From assembly GCF_900142935.1 (NCBI RefSeq), contig NZ_FSRS01000001.1:444001-508000 (forward strand): a stretch of 64,000 bases of DNA, written 5' to 3'. Shown in pieces: positions 49,468-58,113 of the stretch. This DNA comes from Rhodovulum sp. ES.010. Its GTDB lineage: Bacteria > Pseudomonadota > Alphaproteobacteria > Rhodobacterales > Rhodobacteraceae. The translations under genes and the position numbers were made by a program. Positions within the stretch are counted from its first letter, which is position 1. Each line of letters starts with the position of its first letter. The notes under the pieces are model-generated. The model worked only from the letters and a program-made list of their open reading frames with translations, was not told where the DNA came from and did not search any database.

Positions 49468-49904
49468 CGCGCGCGGGCCATCGCCTCGATCTGCGTCTTC
49501 AGCCCCGGCATCGCGAAGCCCGCCCGCGCCAGCGCCTGCATGATCTCGTCGGTGTCCCGCGCCCCGGCCGAGGCCAGCGCCCAGACCACCGACGACCGGA
49601 ACCCGGCGCGGCAATAGCCGAAATGCGGCCCCGGCAGTTCGGCCAGCGCGCGGCGCTGCGCCTCGATCGTTTCCGGCGCGAGTCCGGCATGGGTGACCTC
49701 GACCACCGCAAAGTCCAGGCCCGCCGCCCGGGCCGCCGCTTCCATGTCTGCGGCGCGCTCGCCGGGCGGCACCTCCGCGTCGGGGCGGTTGCAGATCACC
49801 GTGCGGACCCCGGCCGCGGCCAGGGCCGCCATCGCCTCGGGGCCGGGCTGCGGCGCGGCCGCGAAATCGGCGGTCAGCCAGACCATCGGCGGAAGATCGC
49901 TCAT
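49464..49904 (-). CDS. TIGR01244 / beta-lactamase hydrolase-like phosphatase family protein
   Basis: 146 residues. A small DSP/rhodanese-like protein of the DUF442 (TIGR01244, 'sulfur transferase') family with a CX5R signature loop (YCRAGFRS) and VICNRPDAE. In relatives this domain is fused to or paired with a persulfide dioxygenase in sulfide handling; here it stands alone. Start set at MSDLPPMVW; the frame goes on upstream for 40 residues with no similarity. Overlaps the end of the FliM-like gene by four bases. Confidence 0.85.
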   Translation of the reverse strand: MSDLPPMVWLTADFAAAPQPGPEAMAALAAAGVRTVICNRPDAEVPPGERAADMEAAARAAGLDFAVVEVTHAGLAPETIEAQRRALAELPGPHFGYCRAGFRSSVVWALASAGARDTDEIMQALARAGFAMPGLKTQIEAMARAR

Positions 49905-50053
49905 CGCGGCCCCGCCCCGGCCCGCTGCGGCCGCCGGCTCCGTTTCCGTTCGGAAATGTCGCGCATTCTCAAGCCTCTCTTTGGAATCGTTCCAGACCTT
50001 CCCGGCTTTCGCGCCCGGAATCAATGGCCCCCCGCAACCTTCCCGTCGGTCAT

Positions 50054-50067
50054 TTGACGTGGGTCAA
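50054..50067. promoter_or_regulatory. FNR/CRP-family box upstream of DksA/TraR gene
   Basis: TTGACGTGGGTCAA, a perfect inverted repeat TTGAC-N4-GTCAA, centred about 63 bases before the ATG of the zinc-finger gene. It differs from the FNR consensus at the fifth position of each half, a variant used by FnrL/Dnr-type regulators. Confidence 0.6.
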
Positions 50068-50122
50068 TGTGCGCCGCCGCCGGGGCATGCAAATCTCGAC
50101 GGGCAGCGAACGGGAGACACAG

Positions 50123-50440
50123 ATGGCAACGCTTCGCGATAGAAAGCGTCAGCTTCTGAAACGATTGGCCGAACTCGACCACCGGCTCCACGACATCGAC
50201 GCCGAACTCGATGCCCACCAGTCCAAGGATTGGGGCGAGCTCGCCGTCGAGCGGGAGGAAGACGAGGTGCTCGAAGGCATGGGCGCGTCGGGTTTGGCCG
50301 AGGTGAAGCAGATTCGTGCAGCTCTCGCGCGAACCGAGGACGGCAGTTACGGTTTCTGCGTGCGCTGTGGCGAAGAGATCGCCGACGAGCGGCTGGATGT
50401 GCTTCCGGCCACGCCATTTTGTCGCATCTGCGCCCGGTGA
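50123..50440 (+). CDS. DksA/TraR-family zinc-finger protein (second copy)
   Basis: 105 residues: N-terminal coiled coil (KRQLLKRLAELDHRLHDIDA), acidic middle and a complete C4 zinc finger (CVRCGEE then CRIC). The GGGAGAC site places the start at 50123. It differs from the other DksA-like protein at 6044 in its middle and is preceded by an FNR-type box, so it may be induced when oxygen is low. Confidence 0.88.
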   Translation: MATLRDRKRQLLKRLAELDHRLHDIDAELDAHQSKDWGELAVEREEDEVLEGMGASGLAEVKQIRAALARTEDGSYGFCVRCGEEIADERLDVLPATPFCRICAR

Positions 50441-50466
50441 GGGCAGGTGTAAAGGGAACGACCAGG

Positions 50467-50757
50467 ATGAGCCAAGCGAGCCAGATCAGCCGTATGCCAA
50501 CCTTTGCCAACAGCCGCCACCACCACGACGAGTCGCGCGCCCTGCTGCGTGCGCGGATCGAGTCCTTGCTGACCAGCGGCGCCGTCGCCAGCCAGGTCAG
50601 CCGCCGCCTTGACACGAAGGGCTGCCGCAGCCCCTGGGCCGAGGCGGACGCGGGCGCCCCCGAAAGCGCGCCGAGGCCCTGCGCCCGGCCCGCGGAACGC
50701 ATCACTTACGGGAGGATCGGATGGCGTTCGAACAGCTCAAGGCGGGAATCGCTCTGA
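50467..50757 (+). CDS. small hypothetical protein
   Basis: 96 residues starting MSQASQISRMPTFAN with a His triplet (RHHHDESRALLRARI) and then a Ser/Arg-rich end; no domain recognised. AGGAT-like ribosome site (CCAGGATG). Third-position G/C is strong over the first 75 codons, as in real genes here. Its last 37 bases overlap the next gene in another frame. It follows the zinc-finger gene by 26 bases and may be co-transcribed. Moderate confidence only. Confidence 0.45.
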   Translation: MSQASQISRMPTFANSRHHHDESRALLRARIESLLTSGAVASQVSRRLDTKGCRSPWAEADAGAPESAPRPCARPAERITYGRIGWRSNSSRRESL

Positions 50758-50933
50758 TCCTCGACGAGATCGAGAAGCGTCCCGAAGACCGACACATCCT
50801 GCAGGAGGAGCTGCGCGAGAAGATCGCGGAGTTCCGGGCGCTCGGGCTGCCGGTGCCCGAGGATATCCTGCGGCTCGAGCAGCAGCTCGAGGACGACGAC
50901 TCCGACGACCGGTACGACAACATGCCCGTCTGA
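50721..50933 (+). CDS. small acidic hypothetical protein
   Basis: 70 residues: an amphipathic helix-rich body (FEQLKAGIALILDEIEKRPEDR) and a very acidic tail (LEDDDSDDRYDN). GGGAGGAT lies before the ATG. A short all-alpha, cytoplasmic protein conserved among Rhodobacterales; role unknown. Followed by 177 bases of GC-rich sequence before the next gene. Confidence 0.7.
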   Translation: MAFEQLKAGIALILDEIEKRPEDRHILQEELREKIAEFRALGLPVPEDILRLEQQLEDDDSDDRYDNMPV

Positions 50934-51110
50934 GGCGCGGGACCCGCCGCCCCCATGGGGCCGGGTCCGCCCACGGGGTCATCCAGATATTGCGTTTTCG
51001 CCGTGCCTGCCCCCTAATGGTGGCAGGATGCGGGGCCGGTCGGCATGCGGTCCCGTCCCTTGGGACGGGGCGCGGCACGGCCGTCGCGGCAAAGCGCGGG
51101 GGCAGGGCGG

Positions 51111-53195
51111 ATGACGGGTCGTGTTTCGCAGGAAGAGGCGGCGCCGGGCATCGTCCGGCTGACGCTGGGCAACGGGCCGGCGAACGCGCTGGATGCCGGG
51201 ACGCGCGCCGCGCTCGACGCCGCGCTGGCCGATGCGCTGGCGGCGCCGGGGGTGCGCGCGGTGCTGATCGCGGCGGAGGGACCGGTGTTTTCGCTGGGCC
51301 TCATGCCGCCGGACCACGAGGCCGCGCTGGAGGGCGTGCCGCTCTCGGCGATCTGCGCCCGGCTCGACGGGGCCGCGGTGCCGGTCGTGGCGCTGCTGAA
51401 CGGCATGGCGCTGGGGGCGGGCTGCGAACTGGCGCTGGCCTGCCACTACCGCGTCGCGCTGCGCGGCGCCCGGCTCGGCCTGCCGGACATCGCGATGGGG
51501 CTGCCGCCCGTGGCGGGCACCACGCAGCGCCTGCCCCGGCTGACCGATATCGAGACCGCGCTGGAGATGCTGTTGTCGGGCCAGCCGGTGGAGGCGTCGC
51601 GGGCGCAGGCGCTGGGGCTGGTCGATGCCGTGGTCGAGGACGACACGGGCGGGGCGGGTCTGCGCTTTGCCGAGGCGCTGATCGCCGAGGCGGCCGGGCC
51701 GCGCCCGGCGCCCGCGCGCCCGCTGCCGGACTTCGCCACGCTGCACGCGGCCGTCGCGGCGCGCCGGGCCGAGTTGACCGACAGCCCCGTCGAGGCGCCC
51801 GCGCGGGTGCTCGACTGCGTGGACGCTGCGGCGATGCTGCCGGTGGACACGGCCTTCGCCTTCGAGGGCGCGGCCTACGAGGATTGCCGCGACAGCGCCG
51901 CGTTCCGTGCCCTGCGCCACGTCGCGCTGGCCGAGGCGCGGGCCGCGCGCCAGGCCCGCGCCTGGGAGGGGGCCGCGCGGCCGGTGCAGAGCGTCGGCCT
52001 CTGGGGCTGGGGGCCGGGCGCGGCGGCGCTGGCGGCGACGCTGCTGACCGCGGGCGCGGCGGTGCGGATGGCCGCGCCCGACGAGGCCAGCCTGAGCCGG
52101 GGCGTCGCCCGCGTGGAGGCGCTGCTGGCGGCGGCCGGGGGCGACGGTGCGGCGCGCCGGGCGCGGTTCGCGGGGGCGGCCGGGGTCGCGGCGCTGGCGC
52201 GCTGCGAGATCGTGATCGAGGCGGGGCAGGGGCCGTGGCCGGCGCGCGCGCGCGCCTTCGCGGCGCTGGCCAGTGCCGCGCCGGGGCGGGCGGTGCTGGC
52301 CGCGACCGGGGCGCCGGGCAGCCCCGCGGCGCTGGCCGCCGCCGGCCGGCGCCCCGCCGACACGCTGTGGCTCAGCCTGCCCGACCTCGTGCCCGGCGCG
52401 CGGCTGGCCGAACTGCTCTGCGGCCGCGACACGGCGCCGGATGCGCTGGCCACGCTGGGCCAGCTGATGGGGCGGATGCTGCGGGTGTCGCTGGTCGCCG
52501 CCGGCGAGAGCCCGCTTCTGGGCCTGCTGGTCGGCGCGCTGGAGGCGGGGGACGCGATGCTGCAGGAGGGCGCCACGCCCCAGGCGGTGGACGCCGCGCT
52601 GCGCGACTGGGGGTTTCGGCTCGGCCCCTACGAGATGGCCGACCGGCTGGGGCTCGACACCCTGCTTGCGCTGCGGGCGGGCCTGCCCGCCGGCGACGAT
52701 CCGCGGGCGCGGCCGATCCTGGTGCTGGGGCAGCTGGTGGCCGAGACCCGCCGCGGGCGCGCCGAGGGCCGCGGGTATTACCGCCACGACGCGGGCGGCG
52801 CGCGGCCCGATCCCGAGATCGACGCGCTTCTGGACAGCGCGCGCGAGGTCCTGGGTCTGAGCCCCCGCCGGTTTTCCGCCGAGGAGATCCGCGACCGGGT
52901 GCTTGCCGGGATGGCGCAGGCGGGCGCGGGGCTGTTGCGCCGGGGCGTCGTGGCGCGGGCGGCGGACCTGGATCTGGCGATGGTGCATGGCGCGGGCCTG
53001 GCGCGCTGGCGCGGCGGGCCGATGCGCGCGGCGGACGAGCGGGGCCTGTTGTGGCTGCGCCGCACGCTGCGCGGGATGGCCGAGGCGCCGGGCGGCTCGG
53101 AAATCTGGATGCCGGACCCGCTGATCGGCGAACTCATCAAGGAGGGGCGCGGCCTCGCCGAGGCCGAACCCGCCAGGGGCGCCCCGCTCAGCTGA
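51111..53195 (+). CDS. FadJ-like enoyl-CoA hydratase/3-hydroxyacyl-CoA dehydrogenase fusion, partly degenerate
   Basis: 694 residues with the overall fusion: enoyl-CoA hydratase domain (1-180) then 3-hydroxyacyl-CoA dehydrogenase N- and C-terminal domains (295-690). In the hydratase one catalytic Glu is kept (E106 in GAGCELA) but the second is Asp (LPDI, D126; normally PE). The dehydrogenase NAD-binding loop reads GWGPGA, losing the last Gly, and the catalytic His of the usual THFFSP motif is Leu (DTLWLSLPD, L419). Very Ala/Arg-rich. It may have weak or altered activity, or a structural role in beta-oxidation; the reading frame itself is intact. Start from MTGRVSQEEA; the frame is open upstream. 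Confidence 0.8.
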   Translation: MTGRVSQEEAAPGIVRLTLGNGPANALDAGTRAALDAALADALAAPGVRAVLIAAEGPVFSLGLMPPDHEAALEGVPLSAICARLDGAAVPVVALLNGMALGAGCELALACHYRVALRGARLGLPDIAMGLPPVAGTTQRLPRLTDIETALEMLLSGQPVEASRAQALGLVDAVVEDDTGGAGLRFAEALIAEAAGPRPAPARPLPDFATLHAAVAARRAELTDSPVEAPARVLDCVDAAAMLPVDTAFAFEGAAYEDCRDSAAFRALRHVALAEARAARQARAWEGAARPVQSVGLWGWGPGAAALAATLLTAGAAVRMAAPDEASLSRGVARVEALLAAAGGDGAARRARFAGAAGVAALARCEIVIEAGQGPWPARARAFAALASAAPGRAVLAATGAPGSPAALAAAGRRPADTLWLSLPDLVPGARLAELLCGRDTAPDALATLGQLMGRMLRVSLVAAGESPLLGLLVGALEAGDAMLQEGATPQAVDAALRDWGFRLGPYEMADRLGLDTLLALRAGLPAGDDPRARPILVLGQLVAETRRGRAEGRGYYRHDAGGARPDPEIDALLDSAREVLGLSPRRFSAEEIRDRVLAGMAQAGAGLLRRGVVARAADLDLAMVHGAGLARWRGGPMRAADERGLLWLRRTLRGMAEAPGGSEIWMPDPLIGELIKEGRGLAEAEPARGAPLS

Positions 53196-53403
53196 GCAGG
53201 ATTCCGACGACGACCATCATCAGCCCCAGCGCCGAGAGCCCCAGCGCGGCCATGTTCTGCGCCACCGCGCCCTGAAGCCGGGTGCGCATCTCGTCCTCGG
53301 ACAACCCCTCGCGGCGCGCGTTGCGGACCGCGAAGATCACCTTCACCAGCCAGACGAGCCCCGCGAGCGAGACCGCCGCTCCGATCCAGACCAATGCCTC
53401 CAT
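53188..53403 (-). CDS. small two-helix membrane protein
   Basis: 71 residues with an N-terminal membrane helix (ALVWIGAAVSLAGLVWLVKVIF) and a C-terminal one (AALGLSALGLMMVVVGILL) around a charged loop (RNARREGLSEDEMRTRL). Convergent with the FadJ-like gene, overlapping its end by eight bases. Conserved-type Rhodobacterales membrane protein without known function. GAGGACG before the ATG is a fair ribosome site. Confidence 0.75.
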   Translation of the reverse strand: MEALVWIGAAVSLAGLVWLVKVIFAVRNARREGLSEDEMRTRLQGAVAQNMAALGLSALGLMMVVVGILLS

Positions 53404-53527
53404 GGCGTCCTCTCCGGTGATCCAGCGCCCCCGCGCCTAGTCGATGGGGGACGCCCGCGCAAGGGGGCTTGCGGGGAGGCGGGCCGGGCGATAGGTCGAG
53501 TGCCCGAGCCGAGCAAGGAGTTCGCCC

Positions 53528-53800
53528 ATGGACGACACCGCCCCCGACGCCCCCGCGACCGATGCCAGCTACCGCGTCACCGCGGACGAGCTGCGCCAGT
53601 TCATCGAGCGCTTCGAGCGGCTGGAAGCCGAGAAGAAGGACATCGCCGACCAGCAGAAGGAGGTGATGGCCGAGGCCAAGGCGCGCGGCTACGACACCAA
53701 GGTGATGCGCAAGGTCATCGCGATGCGCAAGCGCGACCGCGACGAGATCGCCGAGGAAGAGGCGGTGCTGGAACTCTACAAGCAGGCGCTCGGCATGTGA
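53528..53800 (+). CDS. gapR: GapR-family DNA-binding protein (DUF2312)
   Basis: 90 residues. The DUF2312/GapR family: a helical DNA-clamping domain (VTADELRQFIERFERLEAEK, DTKVMRKVIAMRKRDRDE and YKQALGM end). In Caulobacter GapR binds overtwisted, AT-rich DNA ahead of moving polymerases and is needed for chromosome replication. AAGGAG stands before the ATG. Normal length, all conserved parts seen. Confidence 0.93.
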   Translation: MDDTAPDAPATDASYRVTADELRQFIERFERLEAEKKDIADQQKEVMAEAKARGYDTKVMRKVIAMRKRDRDEIAEEEAVLELYKQALGM

Positions 53801-53816
53801 GACGCGGGCGGGTGCC

Positions 53817-54692
53817 TCAGGGCAGGACCAGCGTCACCCCCTCGATGCTGCCGATCTCCGCGACATCGGCCTCGTAGCGCGCGGTCAGGTCCTCGACCAG
53901 CGCCCCGGTCCAGCCCGGCGCGTCGAGTTCTTCCTCCATCGCGTCGGGCAGGGCGTACTTGTCGAGAAAGGCCGCCACGATTCGCCGCCGGTGGGCCTCG
54001 TTGACCGGCGGGTTCTCCTCCAGGTAGATGCGCATCCGGTCGAACCCGGCGGGCAGCATGATCGCGGCCAACAGGTCGTCGGTACCGCGCAACACGGTGC
54101 CGGGCGCGTGATCCGACAGCCGCGCCAGAAGCTCGGGCCAGATCAGCGGCGTGTCCTCGTTGCACCAGACCGTCAGCCGGGCCTGCGGGACCGCGCTGAG
54201 GATGCGCCGCACCACATCGGCCCAGCTGAGCGCGCGCGGGTCGACGCCCGCGAGGAAGGCGGCGAAGTCGAGCTCGCGCGACCGGGCGAACAGGGCGGGG
54301 ATGAAGGTCGCCGGGTTGCGCAGGCCCAGGAAGAAGGCGCAGGGCTGGCCGGGAAAAAGCTGCGCGAGCCAGTGCACCTTCTCGCCGGCCATCGGGTAGA
54401 GCATGTGCTGGCCCAGCACCTTCTGCGGCATGCACAGGAAGGACTGGTGCGCGAAGACCAGTCGACGGGCCGTGTCCTCGTCCATCGCCGCGTCGAGCAT
54501 CACCTGCTGCATTTCGGGCGTCGCCGGCGCGCCGCGCAGCGTGGCCATCATTTCGCGCAGGACCGGGCGATAGCGGCTCGGCCCGGGAACGATGACGCCC
54601 TGTTTCGCCAGGATGCCGCGGCTCTTGAGCAGACCTTTCAGGAGCCGGTCGTCATCCGTGCAATGGGCCCCGATGTGATAGACCATCTCCAT
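53817..54692 (-). CDS. conserved hypothetical protein, sulfotransferase-like
   Basis: 291 residues starting MEMVYHIGAHCTDDDRLLKGLLKSR. The first lines (HIGAHCTDD, a P-loop-like start) and FLGLRNPATFIPALF recall the sulfotransferase-type proteins of Rhodobacterales, but the phosphosulfate-binding loop is not classic. No signal peptide or membrane helix. A longer open frame upstream was dropped at the ATG that follows GTAACG... and precedes the conserved block. Convergent with gapR, 16 bases apart. Confidence 0.7.
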   Translation of the reverse strand: MEMVYHIGAHCTDDDRLLKGLLKSRGILAKQGVIVPGPSRYRPVLREMMATLRGAPATPEMQQVMLDAAMDEDTARRLVFAHQSFLCMPQKVLGQHMLYPMAGEKVHWLAQLFPGQPCAFFLGLRNPATFIPALFARSRELDFAAFLAGVDPRALSWADVVRRILSAVPQARLTVWCNEDTPLIWPELLARLSDHAPGTVLRGTDDLLAAIMLPAGFDRMRIYLEENPPVNEAHRRRIVAAFLDKYALPDAMEEELDAPGWTGALVEDLTARYEADVAEIGSIEGVTLVLP

Positions 54693-54780
54693 GATGCAGG
54701 GTGCGCTCCGGCCGTTACCTCACCAACGGGATATAGCAGCCATTCTGGACAGTAAAACCGCTTTCCTGTAAGCGCGACCT

Positions 54781-56460
54781 ATGGTCGAGCAATTGACTCA
54801 ACTACAGCGCCCCGAGGCGGCCGGGCGCGCCCGCCGCCGGGTCCGGGGGCTGCCCGACCCGTGGTCCGTGGGCGCCGTGCTGATCGCCGCGCTGGTGCTG
54901 ATGCCGATCGCCTCGGTGATCTGGATCGCGTTCAATCCAAGCGAGAACATCTGGCCGCACCTGATCTCGACCACCCTGCCGCGCTACCTGGGCAACACGG
55001 CGCTGTTGATGGCCGGGGTCGGGACGCTGGCCGCGGCGGTTGGGGCCGGGGCGGCCTGGCTGGTGTCCATGTACCGGTTTCCCTTCGTGCGCTGGCTGGA
55101 CTGGCTTTTGCTGATGCCGCTGGCGATCCCGGCCTATGTGGGGGCCTACGCGCTGGTGGATTTCCTGGAATATGCCGGGCCGGTGCAGTCGGGGCTGCGC
55201 GCGCTGTTCGGCTGGGAGAACGCGCGCGACTACTGGTTTCCCGAGATCCGCTCGCGCGGCGCGGCGGTGGTGGTGCTGGCCGCGGCGCTCTACCCTTACG
55301 TCTACCTGCTGTCGCGCGCCGCCTTCCGCGAACAGTCCGGCTGCGCCTACGAGGTGGCGCGCGCGCTCGGCGCAGGGCCGTTCTCGCTGTTCCGCCGGGT
55401 GGGCCTGCCGCTCGCCCGGCCGGCCATCGCGGCCGGCGCGGCGATCGTGATGATGGAGACCGTCAACGATTTCGGCGTGGTCGAGTATTTCGCCGTGCAG
55501 ACGCTGACCGCGGGCATCTTCTCGGTCTGGCTGGAAAGCGGCAATGCGGGCGGCGCGGCGCAGCTCGCCACCGTGATCCTGGCGCTGATCCTGGTGCTGG
55601 TCGCGCTGGAAAAGATCAGCCGGCGCAACCTGCGCTTTCACAATCTCGGGCGGCACCACCGCCCGCTGGTGCCCGCCCGCCTGACCGGCCCCGCCGCCTG
55701 GGCCGCCACCGCCGCCTGCGCGCTGCCCGTCGCGGTGGGGTTCGTGCTGCCCGTGGGCGTGATCCTGTCGCACGCGCTGGCCAATACCGAGGCCTGGCTC
55801 GACCCCGGGCTGACCCGCGCGCTGGCGCACACGCTGTTCGTGGGGGGCGCGGCGGCGCTGGTGACCGTCGCGGCCGGGCTGTTCCTGGTCTACGGGGTGC
55901 GGCTGACCGGGCGCAGCCTGCCCAAGCTGCTGTTGCCGGTGACCACCATCGGCTATGCGGCGCCGGGCGCGGTGCTGGGGGTGGGCATCCTGATCCCGAT
56001 GGCGGCGGCTGACAACGCGCTGGCCGACGGCATCGAGGGGCTGTTCGGCGTCGATCCGGGGCTGATGATGACCGGCACCGCCTTTGCCATCGTCTATGCC
56101 TACGCGGTGCGGTTCTTCGCCATTGCGCAGGGGGCGGCGGACGCGGCGATGGGCCGGATCGCGCCGAGCCTGCCGATGGCGGCGCGCTCGCTGGGCCGGA
56201 CCGCGCGGGGCACGCTGGGGGCGGTCTACCTGCCGCTGATCCGCGCCTCGGTCGGCACCGCGCTCCTGCTGGTTTTCGTCGATTGCGTGAAGGAACTGCC
56301 CGCGACGCTGCTGCTGCGCCCGTTCAACTACAACACGCTGGCGACGCGCGTCTACGAGAAGGCCAGCCTCGAGAACCTGGGCGATGCCGCGCCCGCGGCG
56401 CTTCTGGTGATCGCGGTCGGCCTGGTGGCCGTGGGGTTCCTGGCGCGGGCCAACCGCTGA
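54781..56460 (+). CDS. Fe3+-type ABC transporter permease (two-module)
   Basis: 559 residues with about twelve membrane helices in two repeats, the FbpB/SfuB type for ferric iron import. The EAA loops are in YEVARALGAGPFSLFRRVGLP (about residue 190) and ARSLGRTARGTLGAVYLPLI (about 465). The ATPase and the iron-binding protein are not next to it in the window, so it is an orphan here. Ribosome site weak. Ends 48 bases before tRNA-Thr. Confidence 0.92.
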   Translation: MVEQLTQLQRPEAAGRARRRVRGLPDPWSVGAVLIAALVLMPIASVIWIAFNPSENIWPHLISTTLPRYLGNTALLMAGVGTLAAAVGAGAAWLVSMYRFPFVRWLDWLLLMPLAIPAYVGAYALVDFLEYAGPVQSGLRALFGWENARDYWFPEIRSRGAAVVVLAAALYPYVYLLSRAAFREQSGCAYEVARALGAGPFSLFRRVGLPLARPAIAAGAAIVMMETVNDFGVVEYFAVQTLTAGIFSVWLESGNAGGAAQLATVILALILVLVALEKISRRNLRFHNLGRHHRPLVPARLTGPAAWAATAACALPVAVGFVLPVGVILSHALANTEAWLDPGLTRALAHTLFVGGAAALVTVAAGLFLVYGVRLTGRSLPKLLLPVTTIGYAAPGAVLGVGILIPMAAADNALADGIEGLFGVDPGLMMTGTAFAIVYAYAVRFFAIAQGAADAAMGRIAPSLPMAARSLGRTARGTLGAVYLPLIRASVGTALLLVFVDCVKELPATLLLRPFNYNTLATRVYEKASLENLGDAAPAALLVIAVGLVAVGFLARANR

Positions 56461-56507
56461 TCCGAACGCTTGCGCCGGCACGTCCGGCCCGCTAGATCAA
56501 TGCCAGC

Positions 56508-56583
56508 GCCCCTATAGCTCAGCTGGTAGAGCATCTGATTTGTAATCAGAGGGTCGGGAGTTCGAGTCTCTCTGGGGGCACCA
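56508..56583 (+). tRNA. tRNA-Thr (anticodon TGT), CCA encoded
   Basis: A complete cloverleaf: acceptor arm GCCCCTA paired with TGGGGGC, D arm around GCTC...GAGC, anticodon arm CTGAT-TTGTAAT-CAG with anticodon TGT, T arm with TTCGAGT, and a genomic CCA. It reads ACA codons. The 3' end is the target site of an integrative element, see the 14-bp repeat. Confidence 0.97.
56570..56583 (+). other. attachment site, left copy (end of tRNA-Thr)
   Basis: CTCTGGGGGCACCA, the last 14 bases of the tRNA gene, recurs exactly at 58429-58442 in the same orientation. Such a repeat of a tRNA 3' end next to an integrase gene marks the ends of an integrated element (attL). Confidence 0.7.
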
Positions 56584-56645
56584 TCCCAACAGGTAACCTC
56601 CTGTTTCCCTTCAGTTTTCGCTAATGAGAGCTGGAGGCGTAGACC

Positions 56646-56842
56646 ATGCTGGAGACCAAATCTGCACCCTTCACATTTGTGAAGCAGGGCATCTACTACT
56701 TTTCGCGACGGGTCCCGAGCGACCTTTCCCACCACTACACCGCCGACAGAATTTGCTATTCGCTGCGCACCAAGTCGGCCATTGTCGCGAATTCGCGGGC
56801 GCAACGGGCGGCACAGCAGCTCGACGAACACTGGTATCATCT
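56646..56842 (+). pseudogene. truncated site-specific integrase (tyrosine recombinase N-terminus)
   Basis: MLETKSAPFTFVKQGIYYFS, RRVPSDLSHHY and YSLRTKSAIVANSRAQRAAQ are typical of the N-terminal (DUF6538-type) domain of Rhodobacterales phage-type integrases, which are normally 500 or more residues. Only 65 codons remain; an IS3 element starts right after codon 65. The gene begins 62 bases after tRNA-Thr and has CTGGAGG before its ATG. The catalytic domain (R...HxxR...Y) is absent, so no activity is expected. Confidence 0.8.
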
Positions 56843-56860
56843 TGACCTGCCACTGATCTT

Positions 56861-57796
56861 TCATCCAGCCGCGACCGGAGCCCGGTTGGTGTTTACGCCA
56901 AATGGCGCGGGTTGAGCAATCGCCCGACGCGCGGAGCTCTCATCTCGCGCAGCGGGTCGGGCGATTGCGGTGGTCAGGGTCTGCGCGTAGTCAGCCGGGG
57001 TCTGATAGCCCAAGGCCGAATGGGGGCGCTCGGTGTTGTAGTCGGCGACCCAAGCGGCGATCAGGTCGCGGGCATGAGCGAGGTTACGAAACAGCGTCTC
57101 GTTCAAGAACTCGTCCCGCATCCGGCCGTTGAAGCTCTCGACAAAGCCATTCTGCATCGGCTTGCCCGGCGCGATGTAGTGCCATTCGATCCGGTTCTCG
57201 GCGCACCACTTCAGGATCGCGTTCGAGGTCAGTTCCGTCCCGTTGTCCGACACGATCATTCCCGGCTTGCCGCGACGTTCGATCAGCGCCGTCAGCTCCC
57301 GCGCGACGCGCCGGCCGGAGATCGACGTGTCCGGGATCGCGGCGAGGCATTCGCGCGTGACGTCATCGACGATGTTCAGCACCCGGAACCGCCGCCCGCA
57401 CGCGAACTGGTCATGGACGAAATCCAGTGACCAACGGGCATTTGCGCGCGCCTCGACCAGGATCGGGGCGCGGGTGCCGATGGCCTTGCGCCGCGCGCGC
57501 CGCTTGCGGACGGTCAGCCCTTCCTCGCGGTAAAGCCGGTAGATACGGTTGATCCCCGAGGGCTCGCCCTCCCGCCGGAGCAGGACGAAGAGCCGCCGGT
57601 AGCCGAACCGCCGACGCTCGTTGGCAAGCTCCCGCAATCGGCCGCGCAGTTCCGTGTCGGGTGCGCGTTGCGACCGGTAGCGGATCGTCTTCCGATCCGC
57701 GCCGGCAATCTGGCACGCCCGTCGTTCCGACAGCCCGAACCGGGCCTTCAGATGCGCGACCGCCTCGCGCTTCACGACGGGCGTCACCACTTTTTT
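56861..57796 (-). CDS. IS3-family transposase OrfB (DDE integrase core)
   Basis: About 310 codons in the -1 frame after the slippery site. HTH_21-type block ([19 protein letters not shown]) and an rve integrase core with the DDE triad: [17 protein letters not shown] and [14 protein letters not shown] (D-D-x35-E spacing). It ends VAAG eight bases inside the IS end. Complete, so it should be active when made as the OrfAB fusion. The open frame extends past 57796 into orfA but that part is not used alone. Confidence 0.9.
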   Translation of the reverse strand, partial: KKVVTPVVKREAVAHLKARFGLSERRACQIAGADRKTIRYRSQRAPDTELRGRLRELANERRRFGYRRLFVLLRREGEPSGINRIYRLYREEGLTVRKRRARRKAIGTRAPILVEARANARWSLDFVHDQFACGRRFRVLNIVDDVTRECLAAIPDTSISGRRVARELTALIERRGKPGMIVSDNGTELTSNAILKWCAENRIEWHYIAPGKPMQNGFVESFNGRMRDEFLNETLFRNLAHARDLIAAWVADYNTERPHSALGYQTPADYAQTLTTAIARPAARDESSARRAIAQPAPFGVNTNRAPVAAG

Positions 57797-58050
57797 GAAA
57801 CCAGCTCGCGCATCGCGGCCAGATCCAGCATCTGCTCCGCCAGCAGCTTCTTCAACTTGGCGTTCTCGTCCTCGAGCGCCTTCAGCCGTTTGGCCTCTGA
57901 CACCGTCATGCCGCCGTATTTGGCTTTCCAGTTGTAGAACGTCCCCTCCGACATGCCGTGCTTGCGGCACAGATCGGCACACTTCGCCCCGGCCTCATGC
58001 TCGGCCAGGATGCCGATAATCTGCTCTTCGCTGTATCTCGTTCGCTTCAT
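57784..58050 (-). CDS. IS3-family transposase OrfA (helix-turn-helix)
   Basis: 88 residues starting [18 protein letters not shown]: an HTH_8-type DNA-binding domain ([21 protein letters not shown]) and a leucine-zipper ([18 protein letters not shown]). Near its end A-AAA-AAG (57790-57796 on the minus strand) is the usual IS3 slippery site, where a -1 shift continues into orfB to make the transposase. Confidence 0.9.
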   Translation of the reverse strand: MKRTRYSEEQIIGILAEHEAGAKCADLCRKHGMSEGTFYNWKAKYGGMTVSEAKRLKALEDENAKLKKLLAEQMLDLAAMRELVSKKW

Positions 58051-58113
58051 TGTCCGTCCCCTCATTGGGTCGGACTCTAATCGCAGGTGGAGGAAAAATC
58101 CCGTGGCAGGTCA

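Larger units (their letters stand above)
56843..58113 (-). mobile_element. complete IS3-family insertion sequence (1271 bp)
   Basis: The ends are the perfect 11-bp terminal inverted repeats TGACCTGCCAC (56843-56853) and its complement GTGGCAGGTCA (58103-58113), matching the IS407-type TGACCTGCC ends. Inside are orfA and orfB on the minus strand with a frameshift site between them. The length is normal for IS3. No clear target duplication: the flanks are ATCT on one side and GATA on the other. Confidence 0.9.
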
